Shown here piece by piece: positions 10,027 to 18,433 of a DNA stretch of 64,000 bases (positions within the stretch are counted from its first letter, which is position 1; each line of letters begins with the position of its first letter). Source of the DNA: Streptomyces sp. AM 2-1-1 (GTDB lineage Bacteria > Actinomycetota > Actinomycetes > Streptomycetales > Streptomycetaceae). Location of the stretch: positions 3,162,001-3,226,000 of the forward strand of contig NZ_CP119147.1 of NCBI RefSeq assembly GCF_029167645.1, read 5' to 3'. Both the position numbers and the translations under genes were made by a program. The notes below the pieces were generated by a model, which saw nothing but the letters and a program-made list of their open reading frames with translations, had not been told where the DNA came from and ran no database searches.

Positions 10027-11448
10027 ATGGCGCTCCACAAGGGATCACACGGCAGGGACGACTCCGGCAGGGGGCGCGAACTCGCCCTCAACCCCTTCTT
10101 CGGGGAGGCGGATCCGACCGCGGGCATGACCTCCGCCCCGCCGACGCACCGGCTGCCGGACGGCCCGCTCCCGCCGTCCACGGCGTACGGGCTCGTCCAC
10201 GACGAGCTGATGCTCGACGGGAACTCCCGGCTCAACCTCGCCACCTTCGTCACCACCTGGATGGAACCCCAGGCCGGGGTGCTGATGGCGGAGTGCCGGG
10301 ACAAGAACATGATCGACAAGGACGAGTACCCGCGCACCGCCGAGCTGGAACGCCGCTGCGTCGCGATGCTCGCGGACCTGTGGAACGCCCCCGACCCCGG
10401 CGCCGCCGTGGGGTGTTCGACGACCGGCTCCAGCGAGGCCTGCATGCTCGCCGGGCTGGCGCTGAAGCGGCGCTGGGCGGCGAAGAACGCCGACCGCTAT
10501 CCGGCCACCGCGCGGCCCAATCTGGTGATGGGCATCAACGTGCAGGTCTGCTGGGAGAAGTTCTGCAATTTCTGGGAGGTCGAGGCCCGGCTCGTCCCCA
10601 TGGAGGGCGATCGCTTCCACCTCGACCCGCAGGGCGCCGCCGATCTCTGCGACGAGAACACCATCGGCGTCGTCGGCATTCTCGGCTCCACCTTCGACGG
10701 GTCCTACGAGCCCGTCGCGGGCCTCTGCGAAGCGCTGGACGCACTCCAGGAGCGCACCGGGCTCGACGTCCCGGTCCACGTCGACGGCGCATCGGGCGCC
10801 ATGGTCGCGCCGTTCGTCGACGCGGACCTGGTGTGGGACTTCCGGCTCCCCCGGGTGTCCTCCATCAACACCTCGGGCCACAAGTACGGCCTGGTCTACC
10901 CGGGCGTCGGCTGGGCGCTCTGGCGCACACCCGACGACCTCCCCGAGGAACTCGTCTTCCGGGTCAACTACCTCGGCGGCGACATGCCCACCTTCGCGCT
11001 GAACTTCTCCCGGCCGGGCGCCCAGGTCGTCGCGCAGTACTACACCTTCCTGCGGCTGGGCCGGGACGGCTACCGCGCGGTCCAGCAGGCCTCGCGGGAC
11101 GTGGCCCGGGGCCTCGCCGACCGGATCGAGGCCCTGGGCGACTTCCAGCTCCTCACCCGGGGCGACGAACTGCCCGTCTTCGCCGTGACGACCGCGCCGG
11201 ACGTGAGCGCGTACGACGTCTTCGACGTGTCACGCCGGCTGCGTGAGCACGGCTGGCTGGTGCCCGCGTACACCTTTCCGGCCAACCGGCAGGACCTGTC
11301 GGTACTGCGGATCGTCTGCCGCAACGGTTTCTCCTCGGACCTGGCCGAACTGCTGCTGGAGGACCTGAGGGCGCTGCTCCCCGAACTGCGTTCGCAGCCC
11401 CGCCCGTTGAGCCGCGACAAGGGAGCGGCGACCTCGTTCCACCACTGA
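10027..11448 (+). CDS. gadB: Glutamate decarboxylase (PLP-dependent)
   Basis: Group II decarboxylase that converts glutamate to 4-aminobutyrate with proton consumption. 473 aa, the normal size. The PLP region is clear: CSTTGSSEACMLAGLALKRR, HVDGASGAMVAPF (Asp that pairs with the pyridine N), and SINTSGHKYGLVYPGVGW, whose Lys forms the Schiff base. ATG at 10027 is chosen because AGAGGA lies 10 bases upstream; the GTG at 10018 would sit on the ribosome site. No antiporter partner is adjacent, so an acid-resistance or GABA-shunt role is inferred only. Confidence 0.94.
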   Translation: MALHKGSHGRDDSGRGRELALNPFFGEADPTAGMTSAPPTHRLPDGPLPPSTAYGLVHDELMLDGNSRLNLATFVTTWMEPQAGVLMAECRDKNMIDKDEYPRTAELERRCVAMLADLWNAPDPGAAVGCSTTGSSEACMLAGLALKRRWAAKNADRYPATARPNLVMGINVQVCWEKFCNFWEVEARLVPMEGDRFHLDPQGAADLCDENTIGVVGILGSTFDGSYEPVAGLCEALDALQERTGLDVPVHVDGASGAMVAPFVDADLVWDFRLPRVSSINTSGHKYGLVYPGVGWALWRTPDDLPEELVFRVNYLGGDMPTFALNFSRPGAQVVAQYYTFLRLGRDGYRAVQQASRDVARGLADRIEALGDFQLLTRGDELPVFAVTTAPDVSAYDVFDVSRRLREHGWLVPAYTFPANRQDLSVLRIVCRNGFSSDLAELLLEDLRALLPELRSQPRPLSRDKGAATSFHH

Positions 11449-11466
11449 CCGGCGGTCCTCCGCGCG

Positions 11467-11997
11467 CTACTTCCCGCTCTCGGCGATCAACTCGAAGGCG
11501 GTCTTGCCGTCCAGGGACTCGCGGATGATGTCGGCGTGCCCGGCGTGCCGGGCGGTCTCCTCGACGAGGTGCACCAGCAGCCAGCGCATGGAGACCTCCT
11601 CCTTCGGGAACCAGGGCGCCTCGGGCAGCGGGAAGGTGTCCTCGAGATCCGGTACCGACCGGATGAACTTCTCCGTCCCGGCCACCACCCCGTCCCAGAA
11701 CGCCAGCACCCCGGGCACCGTCTCGTCGTCGACGAGACGGAAGCTGTCCCCCCAGGTCTCCTGGGTGCGCGCCCTCTCGTTGGGCTGCTGCTGCGCCATC
11801 CGCAGCCAGTTCAGCTCCGTCTCCGCGACGTGCTTGACCAGACCGGAGAGGGAGAGTTCGCTCGCGCTCGGCCGGCTCGCCGCCTGCTCCTCCGTCAGCC
11901 CGGTCAGGGTGCGGCGGAGCGCGCCGCGCTGCGCCTCCAGGAAGCTGAGGAGGGTGCCGCGCTCGTCGCCGTGCGACTCGGAAACGTGGGTGACCAT
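11467..11997 (-). CDS. DinB family protein (DUF664-like)
   Basis: A 176-aa DinB/YfiT-like four-helix protein; relatives are metal-dependent, and some act as mycothiol- or bacillithiol-dependent transferases. It begins with the typical helix ERGTLLSFLEAQRGALRRTL. The three His ligands are probably in SGLVKHVAETELNW and in LVHLVEETARHAGHADIIRE. Soluble. It is convergent with gad (18 bp between stops). Substrate unknown. Confidence 0.87.
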   Translation of the reverse strand: MVTHVSESHGDERGTLLSFLEAQRGALRRTLTGLTEEQAASRPSASELSLSGLVKHVAETELNWLRMAQQQPNERARTQETWGDSFRLVDDETVPGVLAFWDGVVAGTEKFIRSVPDLEDTFPLPEAPWFPKEEVSMRWLLVHLVEETARHAGHADIIRESLDGKTAFELIAESGK

Positions 11998-12109
11998 GGG
12001 GACCGTCCTGGGGTCTCGTGCCGGAGCCCCGTGGCCCCGGTCGACACCCTCACGCTACGAACCCTTGCGGACAGCTTCTGTCCTCATCGCCCCGGGACGC
12101 GCGACGGGT

Positions 12110-13567
12110 TCAGAACGGGAAGACCGTGCGGCCGTACTGGACCGAGATCCAGTGCGTCGTGGTGAAGGCCTCCACGACCGCGTCGCCGTTGCGCCGACCG
12201 AGTCCGGACATCTTCTCGCCGCCGAAGGGGGCCAGCGGATCGTCCTGCACGGTGGGGCCGTTGACGTGGAACATGCCGCTGCGGACCCGGCGCGCGAACC
12301 GCACCCCGCGGTCGATGTCGGCGGTGTGCACGGCCCCGCTCAGCCCGTACGGGGTGTCGTCGGCGATCCGTAGGGCCTCGTCCTCGCCGTCGAAGGGGAT
12401 CACCAGGGCCACCGGGCCGAAGACCTCCTGCGTCAGCAGCGGAGATCCCTCGGGCACACCGGTCAGCACGGTCGGCTCCACCACGTTGCCCCGGGTGCGG
12501 CCGCGCAGCAGGGCGGTGGCCCCGGCGGCGAGCGCCTCGTCGACGAGAGCCGACAGCGCGTCGGCCTGGAAGGCGTTGATGACCGGGCCGATGCGGGTGG
12601 CGGGATCGCGCGGGTCTCCGGCGGTGATCCGCGAGGCCCGGGCGACGAACAGTTCGGTGAACTCCCGCTCGACGCGGCGGTCGACCAGGATGCGGTTGGC
12701 CGCCGTGCCGACCTGGCCCTGGAAGAAGAAGCGGCTGAAGACCGCGGCGTCCACGGCGGCCGGGACGTCGGCGTCCTCGAGGACCACCAGGGCGCTGTTG
12801 CCGCTGAGTTCGAGGACGCACCGCTTGAAGCGGGCGGCGGCACGGGCGGCTATCCGGCGGCCGATCCGGTCCGAGCCGGTGAACGAGATCACCGCGGGCA
12901 CCGGATGCTCGATGAACGCGTCGCCGATCTCGGCGCTGTCGGTGACCACCACGTTGAGCAGACCCGGCGGCAGCCCGGCCTCCTCGAAGACCCGTGCCAC
13001 CAGGCCGCCACCGACGATGGGGGCGTTCTGGTGCGGCTTCACCACGACGGCGTTGCCGAGCGCGAGGGCGGGCGCGACCGACTTCATCGCCGCGACGAAG
13101 GGGAAGGTGAAGGCGTTGATGACCGAGACGACCCCGGCGGGGCGCCGGTAGACCCGGTTCTCCTTGCCGTCCACCGCCGCCGGAAGCAGCCCGCCGACCG
13201 GGCGGACCGCCTGGCGTATCGCCTCGCGGAGGAGTTCACGGCCGAGTTCGATCTCGTACCGGGCGCGGGGCAGCGTCCCGCCCAGCTCCTCGACGATGGC
13301 CTCGGCGATCTCGTCGGCCCGCGCCTCGACGACGGCCAACGCCCTGACGAGAACCGCCTGTCGCTCGCGCGGAAGGACCTCGGCCCATGCCGCCTGCGCG
13401 CGTTCGGCGGCCCGGTAGGCCCGGTCCACCTCGGCGACGGTGGCGACGGTGATGGCGCAGAGCTTCTCGCCGTTGTAGGGATTGACGTCGATGATGTCCC
13501 ACGAACCGCTGCCGGTCAGCCATTCGCCGTCGATGTACTGATGGGCCAGTTCATGGAAGAAGGACAT
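12110..13567 (-). CDS. Aldehyde dehydrogenase family protein lacking the catalytic Cys
   Basis: A 485-aa protein with the full ALDH fold: NAD-site GNAVVVKPHQNAPI, the FTGSDRIGRRIA loop, the general-base Glu in VLELSGNSAL (residue 253), and the C-terminal PFGGEKMSGLGRR. The nucleophile position, normally G-Q-x-C, reads GQVG, so residue 287 is Gly (GGC; Cys would be TGC). The oxyanion-hole Asn of the usual P-W-N-F-P reads NAFTFP, that is Thr154. It may therefore be a non-catalytic or altered enzyme. The start MSFFHELAH at 13567 follows AAGGGA. It lies 57 bp downstream of the XRE gene on the same strand and may be co-transcribed with it. Confidence 0.85.
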   Translation of the reverse strand: MSFFHELAHQYIDGEWLTGSGSWDIIDVNPYNGEKLCAITVATVAEVDRAYRAAERAQAAWAEVLPRERQAVLVRALAVVEARADEIAEAIVEELGGTLPRARYEIELGRELLREAIRQAVRPVGGLLPAAVDGKENRVYRRPAGVVSVINAFTFPFVAAMKSVAPALALGNAVVVKPHQNAPIVGGGLVARVFEEAGLPPGLLNVVVTDSAEIGDAFIEHPVPAVISFTGSDRIGRRIAARAAARFKRCVLELSGNSALVVLEDADVPAAVDAAVFSRFFFQGQVGTAANRILVDRRVEREFTELFVARASRITAGDPRDPATRIGPVINAFQADALSALVDEALAAGATALLRGRTRGNVVEPTVLTGVPEGSPLLTQEVFGPVALVIPFDGEDEALRIADDTPYGLSGAVHTADIDRGVRFARRVRSGMFHVNGPTVQDDPLAPFGGEKMSGLGRRNGDAVVEAFTTTHWISVQYGRTVFPF

Positions 13568-13624
13568 GCAATCCCTTACTGCAGGCGCCCGCAACTCCTG
13601 ATTGGACGTCATGGTACGCGTGGC

Positions 13625-14488
13625 TCAGACCTGTTGGAGCAGTCGGCGCAGGAGATCCCGGGTCTCGTCCTCCCCGGGACTGTCGGCGCGGAGCCGGACC
13701 ATGGCCTTTTCGTACTGGGTGACGTCTTCCGCCTTGTCGAGATAGAGCGCGCTGGTGAGCTGCTCCAGAAAGATGATGTCCGACAGGTCCGATTCGGGAA
13801 AGCGCAGCATGGTGAAGGCGCCGCTTTCTCCGGCGTGACCGCCGAAACTGAAAGGCATCACCTGGAGGGAGACATTGGGGTGTTCCGACATTTCCAGCAG
13901 ATGCCCCAATTGGGCCCGCATCACGTCACGTGAGCCGTACGGACGGTGCAGGGCCGCTTCGTCGAGCACCGCGTGGAAGACCGGCGCGCGCTCCGAGACG
14001 AGTACTTTCTGCCGCTCCAGACGCAGCGCGACCCGGCGTTCGATCTCCGCCTCGGGCGCTCCGCGCATGCCCCGGGAGACGACGGCGTGCGCGTACGCCT
14101 CGGTCTGCAACAGACCGTGTACGAACTGCACTTCGTAGACGCGGATGAGGGATGCCGCCCCCTCCAGACCGATGTACGTCTGGAACCAGCCGGGGAGCAC
14201 GTCGCCGTAACTGTGCCACCAGCCGGCCACGTTGGCCTCGCGCGCCAGGCCGAGGAGCGACTCGCGCTCCGCCTCGTCCGCGACACCGTAGAGCGTGAGC
14301 AGGTCCTCGATGTCCCTGGCCTTGAAGCTCACCCGTCCCAACTCCATGCGGCTGATCTTCGATTCGGAGGCCCGGATGGAGTAGCCGGCCGCCTCACGCG
14401 TGATTCCGCGAGACTCGCGCAGCCTTCTGAGCTGAGAGCCCAGCAGGATGCGGCGCACCACGGATCCACTCGACTCGCCTGCCGACAC
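13625..14488 (-). CDS. XRE-family helix-turn-helix regulator with DUF5753 (WhiJ-like)
   Basis: A 287-aa regulator of the large actinomycete XRE/DUF5753 family that includes WhiJ. The HTH lies near residues 20-60 (LRRLRESRGITREAAGYSIR, then SKISRMELGR). The DUF5753 ligand- or partner-sensing domain runs from about 95 to the end (WFQTYIGLEGAASLIRVYE, VFHAVLDEAALHRPYG). GTG at 14488 is chosen because GGGGAGGG lies 8 bases upstream; a further in-frame ATG exists at 14518. The neighbouring GHKL ATPase and DUF397 genes make this the standard whiJ-type module controlling differentiation-linked promoters. Target sites are probably the repeated elements described separately. Confidence 0.9.
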   Translation of the reverse strand: MSAGESSGSVVRRILLGSQLRRLRESRGITREAAGYSIRASESKISRMELGRVSFKARDIEDLLTLYGVADEAERESLLGLAREANVAGWWHSYGDVLPGWFQTYIGLEGAASLIRVYEVQFVHGLLQTEAYAHAVVSRGMRGAPEAEIERRVALRLERQKVLVSERAPVFHAVLDEAALHRPYGSRDVMRAQLGHLLEMSEHPNVSLQVMPFSFGGHAGESGAFTMLRFPESDLSDIIFLEQLTSALYLDKAEDVTQYEKAMVRLRADSPGEDETRDLLRRLLQQV

Positions 14489-14827
14489 TGGACGACCCTC
14501 CCCTAGCTTCCCGGGCAACGAGGCACCCCCGAACCCCGAGGAACGGATTCTGCCACCAAAACGCTCCGGGCCGTACTCATTCGATTACAGAGAGGGGAAG
14601 ACTTGCCGGAACCATGGAAAACTGCTGCACGGAAGAAATGCTCCGGAATCACCACGGTATCGGGCAGGTCCGGCGCGTGCACGTGCATCTGCCCTTGCAT
14701 CTGCTCTAAGCATTCGGAAGCATGGCCCGTGCGCACCTGCGTGATCGTTCGTGTTGTGCCGCTGTGTCCCCGCAGTACCGCTCACAGGCAGTGCCGCTCG
14801 CAGCCGCGAATCCCGGGAGCACCTCGT
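14489..14827. other. Intergenic region between XRE regulator and ATPase gene
   Basis: 339 bp between two divergent genes. It holds one copy of the GTGCACGTGCAT element (14677-14708) and no convincing gene. A minus-strand frame here would read a His/Gln/Met-rich peptide (MQGQMHVHAPDL), discussed as a finding. A shared promoter region is likely. Confidence 0.6.
14677..14708 (+). promoter_or_regulatory. GTGCACGTGCAT element, copy A
   Basis: The palindrome TGCACGTGCA (14678-14687) is followed by a direct repeat TGCATCTGC / TGCATCTGC with 12-bp spacing (14684 and 14696). A near-identical copy in the opposite orientation lies at 15949-15977. Both point toward the next gene of the XRE/DUF397/ATPase module (ATPase at 14828 here). 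An operator for the XRE protein is the simplest reading. Confidence 0.5.
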
Positions 14828-15361
14828 ATGAGGACTGATGGATCGACGACGCTCGAACCGTTACGGCGTGGCCTGCCCCCCGCCGATCCCGCGGCCATCA
14901 CGGCGTCGGCGTCGATCACGCTGCCGGCGAGATACGAAGCGGTGGGCTCCGCGCGGCACTTCACCCGCACCACGCTCCGCCAGTGGAACCTCGAGGGCCG
15001 TTTCGACGATGTCGCCCTGGTCGTGTCCGAGTTGGTCACCAACGCACTGCGTCACGCGCTGCCCGCCGACGTCGCCCGCGACCCCCTGACTCCGCCGGTA
15101 CGGCTGCAACTGGCCCACTGCGAGGGACGTCTGGTGTGTGCGGTCCGCGACCCCAGCCGGGAGAGTCCGGTGGCGGGCGAGGCGGAGGACTCCGCCGAGT
15201 CGGGCCGGGGGCTCTTCCTGGTGGAGTCCTTCAGCGACAGCTGGGGGTGGCACCCCGACCCCGCCGGGGCGCGGGGACCCTGGGGAAGCGTGCAGGGGAA
15301 GGTGGTCTGGGCGGTTTTCCACCTGACCGACGCCGAGGAGCGGGCGGACGACCCCCGCTGA
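14828..15361 (+). CDS. GHKL-type ATP-binding protein (anti-sigma-kinase-like)
   Basis: A 177-aa protein with a single histidine-kinase-like ATPase domain, as in RsbW/SpoIIAB relatives. The N box is VVSELVTNALRHA, the G1-type motif is VCAVRDPS, and the G2-like loop is ESGRGLFLVESFSDSWGW. There is no receiver or sensor domain. ATG at 14828 follows GGGAGCAC. It is a typical third partner next to XRE/DUF5753 and DUF397 genes in Streptomyces. It may be a small serine kinase or phosphorylation-controlled switch; substrate unknown. Confidence 0.85.
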   Translation: MRTDGSTTLEPLRRGLPPADPAAITASASITLPARYEAVGSARHFTRTTLRQWNLEGRFDDVALVVSELVTNALRHALPADVARDPLTPPVRLQLAHCEGRLVCAVRDPSRESPVAGEAEDSAESGRGLFLVESFSDSWGWHPDPAGARGPWGSVQGKVVWAVFHLTDAEERADDPR

Positions 15362-15442
15362 CCAGGGGCCGCTCGACGCCGTCGACACCGTCGCCGGCCG
15401 GGCGGCACGCACGACGCCCGCGAACCGGGCGGGCACAGGACT

Positions 15443-15481
15443 GAGGGCCGGAGCGGGAGGGGGAGTCGCGTTCCGGCCCTC
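15443..15481 (+). terminator. Hairpin terminator after ATPase gene
   Basis: A 10-bp perfect stem, GAGGGCCGGA against TCCGGCCCT(C), 82 bp after the ATPase stop and followed by CTTC. Suited to ending the ATPase transcript. Confidence 0.5.
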
Positions 15482-15631
15482 TTCATGCCCCGCGCGTCCG
15501 GTCAGCGCCCCTTGTGGCACCGCCAACCGCCTGTCGGCCCGACACCCCGCCGCGCCCGCGGGGACCCGCCCCCGCACGGCCGTTCCGGCCCCGCCGTCGC
15601 GGCACGCGGGCCGTCGCACGGCCCCTCGGCC

Positions 15632-15874
15632 TCAGGCGCCGGAGGCCAGGTGGTCGAACTCCCCGTCCTTGACGCCGAGCAGGAGCGCCTCGATCTCCGC
15701 CGGTGTGTACACGAGCGCCGGGCCGTCCGGGTGGCGGGAGTTGCGCATGGCCACATTCCCGCCGGGTAGTTTTGCGAACTCCACGCAAGATCCTTGGGAG
15801 TTGCTGTGTCTGCTCTTCTGCCAGACGACCCCGAGAAGCCCTGTGGCCGCCATGCCGTTGTACACGTCGTGCAC
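15632..15874 (-). CDS. DUF397 domain protein
   Basis: An 80-aa DUF397 protein (residues 14-70: WQKSRHSNSQGSCVEF, then NVAMRNSRHPDGPALVY). DUF397 proteins pair with XRE/DUF5753 regulators and are small antagonists or partners of them, as with WhiJ. The GTG at 15874 (VHDVYNGMAATG) has GGGAG 8 bases upstream; an ATG at 15913 in frame lacks a good site. A TATGAT hexamer at 15930-15935 could be the -10 box, and element copy B lies just upstream of it. Confidence 0.87.
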   Translation of the reverse strand: MHDVYNGMAATGLLGVVWQKSRHSNSQGSCVEFAKLPGGNVAMRNSRHPDGPALVYTPAEIEALLLGVKDGEFDHLASGA

Positions 15875-15929
15875 GGAACGCTCCCCGAGTTGCAAGGTGC
15901 AAGTGTCGACCAAGCGTCAACCAACCTGA

Positions 15930-15935
15930 ATCATA
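15930..15935 (-). promoter_or_regulatory. Candidate -10 box for DUF397 gene
   Basis: TATGAT on the minus strand, 56 bp upstream of the DUF397 start and 13 bp downstream of the GTGCACGTGCAT element. An AT-rich hexamer is rare in this GC-rich context. No good -35 match was found, which would fit an activator- or repressor-governed promoter. Confidence 0.35.
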
Positions 15936-15948
15936 GCGGCTATTCACA

Positions 15949-15977
15949 TGCCAATGCATGGGCAAATGCACGTGCAC
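15949..15977 (-). promoter_or_regulatory. GTGCACGTGCAT element, copy B
   Basis: Read on the minus strand it is GTGCACGTGCAT-TTGCCC-ATGCATTGGC, matching copy A at 14677-14708 at nearly every base. The palindrome TGCACGTGCA is at 15967-15976. It lies about 75 bp upstream of the DUF397 gene and points toward it, as copy A points toward the ATPase gene. Confidence 0.5.
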
Positions 15978-16146
15978 ACGCGGTGGTCCTTTGATTACAG
16001 CGATTCGGGCGGCGAAGAATGTCAGATTCTGCCGTCACCCCGGGCACGGCCCCCGCCGAGGGGACGGGGCTTACCGCTCTCCCCGGGCGATGCCGCCGGT
16101 CAGTGCCGCCGCCGCGCGGCACCGGTCTCCCCCACATCCATGCTTT

Positions 16147-18318
16147 TCAACGGGCCTCCGGTTCCTCTTCGTCCGAATCCTCGACGGATCCGGCTCTCCG
16201 ACTGCTGGGCACGGCACCCCGGTCGTCCAGCGCGAACGACAATTCCACCAGCGCGTCGAGCAGCAACGCGGCTCCCCGTCGCACGACGGGGTCGGGGACG
16301 GGTTCTCCCGGCGCGGGTTCTTCGTCGTAGGGCGCTTCGAGAAAGTCCCAGTACGCCACCGACTCGGCGACCGGCCCCCATTCCGGGACCCGTCGCTCCC
16401 GTACCGCCTTCGCGCCCTTCTCGGTGGAACCCCGCAGGGCGTCGGCGAGTTCCGCCGCACCGCGCACGGGGGTCGCCGCCCGGTCCGGCAGGTGCGCCTC
16501 CAGCAGCATGGCGGCCCGGCCGAGCTGCGCCAGCGCGTGCTGGGCGTCGGTGGCGGCCGACCGGGAGATGCCCCGGTGCCGCACCGGCTCGAACTGGGCC
16601 TTCTTGAGGGTCTCCGTCCACTCCACGCGGGCCTCGCGGGAGGCGAGGAGCGCGGCCCGCACGTCGTCGTTGCTGCGGTTCGCCGGGGCGGCGTACTGGT
16701 CGATGACGGTGGCGGCGTACCGTCCCACCGCCGTCAGCCACCCGGCGAGCCGGTTGCGGAGCCGCGGGGTCTCCCAGGCCGGGAAGACGGCGTACGAGAC
16801 CATGGCCAGCACCCCGCCCACGAGGGTCAGCACGATGCGTTCGGGGACCGTCTGCGACCAGTCGGTGCCCGCCATGCCGAGCAGGAAGACGACGTACGCC
16901 GAGATGCAGACCTGGCCGACCGCGTACCCGGTGCGCATCAGCAGGTACATCAGCCAGGCGCAGCAGACGGCGAGCGCGGCGGAGAGCTCCGCCCCGGGGT
17001 GGGCGACCTCCACCACCCCGGTGGCGAGCCCCACGCCGACGATGGTGCCGCCGAAGCGGGCCACCGAGCGGGCGTAGGTCTGGGAGAAGTCCGGCCGCAT
17101 CACCATGACGGCGGCCATCGGCGCCCAGTAGCCGTGACCGAGGGGGAGCGCCTCGCCGATGAAGTAGCCGACCGTGGCGACCGCGGTGACCCGGATCGCG
17201 TGCCGCAGGATCGCCGAGCCGCGGTGGAACTCGGCCCGCATCCGGCCGATCACCACGGGGACGAGCTTGATCAGTCCGGGGCGGCGGCGGTGCGGGGTCG
17301 CGGGATCGGTCTCCTCGGTGCCGTGCCGGGTGCCGGCGCCCTCGGCGATCTCGACGATGTCGTGGAGGAGCGCGATCAGCCGGTCCGCCGCGCGCCGGGG
17401 CGGTCCGGTGGTCAGTCCGCCGGTCTCGGGCGCCTCCAGCGCCGCCAACTCGGTGCCGGAGAGCCGGACCGGGTCGCCGTGGCGTACCGCGCGGGCCGCC
17501 GCGTCGAGCACCGAGGCGGCCGCGCCGAGCAGTTCGCGGGCGCGGGCGCGCTGCGGGCCCTCCTCGGGCACCCCCATCGCGGGATCCGCCAGCGAGGCGA
17601 GCACCGGACGCAGCCGCTCGGCGACGCTCCGGGCGCCGTGCAGTTCGGCGGGGCGGTGGCGGGCCTCGCGGGGCGAGACGGCGGCGGCGTCCCGGGCCGC
17701 CATCAGCGCCTGCGGGTCGAAGGGCGCGATCGGGTCGTGGCGCAGCCGCCGGGCGTAGTCGGCTTCGGCGGCGAAGGCGTCGGCGAGCGCGTCGCGTTGG
17801 GCCCCCCACCGGCGGACCGGGAAGAGCACGATCAGGGCGGCCTGCACCACTCCGCCGACGATGATCATCCCGGCGTGGGCGGCGGCGTCCCTGACGGAGG
17901 TGGGCAGGGTGATGGTGACGAGCATGATCGCCACGTTGGAGGAGGCGATGATGCCGCCCGTGGGGCCCGCCGCCCAGCAGAGCCCGGCGACGAAGGTCCA
18001 GAGGACCAGGACGGTGAGGAAGACCACCTGGTACGGGGCGGCGAGGTAGCCGATGAAGGTGGAGATGCTCAGGCTGACGCCGGAGACCAGGGCGAGCACC
18101 GGGCGGGGGCGCCAGCTGCGCTGGAAGGTGGCGATGGCCGCCTGGAAGGCGCCGAACGCCGAGCTGGCCGCGATGACCGGCCCGAACAGCGCGAGCGCGG
18201 TCTCCACCACCAGCGCCAGTCCGAGGGCGCCGCGCAACGCGACGAGCGGCTCCAGCCGGGTCCGCTCGACCGTGAACCCCGAGCGGGCGGTCTCCTTCAG
18301 CGCCCGGAGCCAACTCAT
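16147..18318 (-). CDS. FUSC family membrane protein
   Basis: A 723-aa protein with two blocks of membrane segments. The first is at about residues 25-170 (LVALRGALGLALVVETALALF and following helices). The second is at about 370-500, containing GYWAPMAAVMVMRPDFSQTYARS, the fusaric-acid-resistance signature. Each block is followed by a soluble helical region, the usual FUSC layout. Relatives export aromatic acids or are linked to YccS/AaeB efflux. ATG at 18318 gives MSWLRALKETARSG. The tail is acidic (SDEEEPEAR). No partner membrane-fusion gene is adjacent, and the substrate is unknown. Confidence 0.88.
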   Translation of the reverse strand: MSWLRALKETARSGFTVERTRLEPLVALRGALGLALVVETALALFGPVIAASSAFGAFQAAIATFQRSWRPRPVLALVSGVSLSISTFIGYLAAPYQVVFLTVLVLWTFVAGLCWAAGPTGGIIASSNVAIMLVTITLPTSVRDAAAHAGMIIVGGVVQAALIVLFPVRRWGAQRDALADAFAAEADYARRLRHDPIAPFDPQALMAARDAAAVSPREARHRPAELHGARSVAERLRPVLASLADPAMGVPEEGPQRARARELLGAAASVLDAAARAVRHGDPVRLSGTELAALEAPETGGLTTGPPRRAADRLIALLHDIVEIAEGAGTRHGTEETDPATPHRRRPGLIKLVPVVIGRMRAEFHRGSAILRHAIRVTAVATVGYFIGEALPLGHGYWAPMAAVMVMRPDFSQTYARSVARFGGTIVGVGLATGVVEVAHPGAELSAALAVCCAWLMYLLMRTGYAVGQVCISAYVVFLLGMAGTDWSQTVPERIVLTLVGGVLAMVSYAVFPAWETPRLRNRLAGWLTAVGRYAATVIDQYAAPANRSNDDVRAALLASREARVEWTETLKKAQFEPVRHRGISRSAATDAQHALAQLGRAAMLLEAHLPDRAATPVRGAAELADALRGSTEKGAKAVRERRVPEWGPVAESVAYWDFLEAPYDEEPAPGEPVPDPVVRRGAALLLDALVELSFALDDRGAVPSSRRAGSVEDSDEEEPEAR

Positions 18319-18433
18319 GGGCCGAGCCTAGCCGCAATGACGGACAAGCCCGGCTTTTCGTTCACCCTTCCGGTCCGGGTCGCCGGTCGCTCCCGCCGTC
18401 ACGGGCGGGGGACGCTCCGGTGCCGCTCCCGTG

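Noticed and set aside
14603..14827. N-terminal extension of the ATPase protein
   Set aside because: Cys-rich nonsense-looking residues, no ribosome site, and it covers the regulatory element; the ATG at 14828 has a good site.
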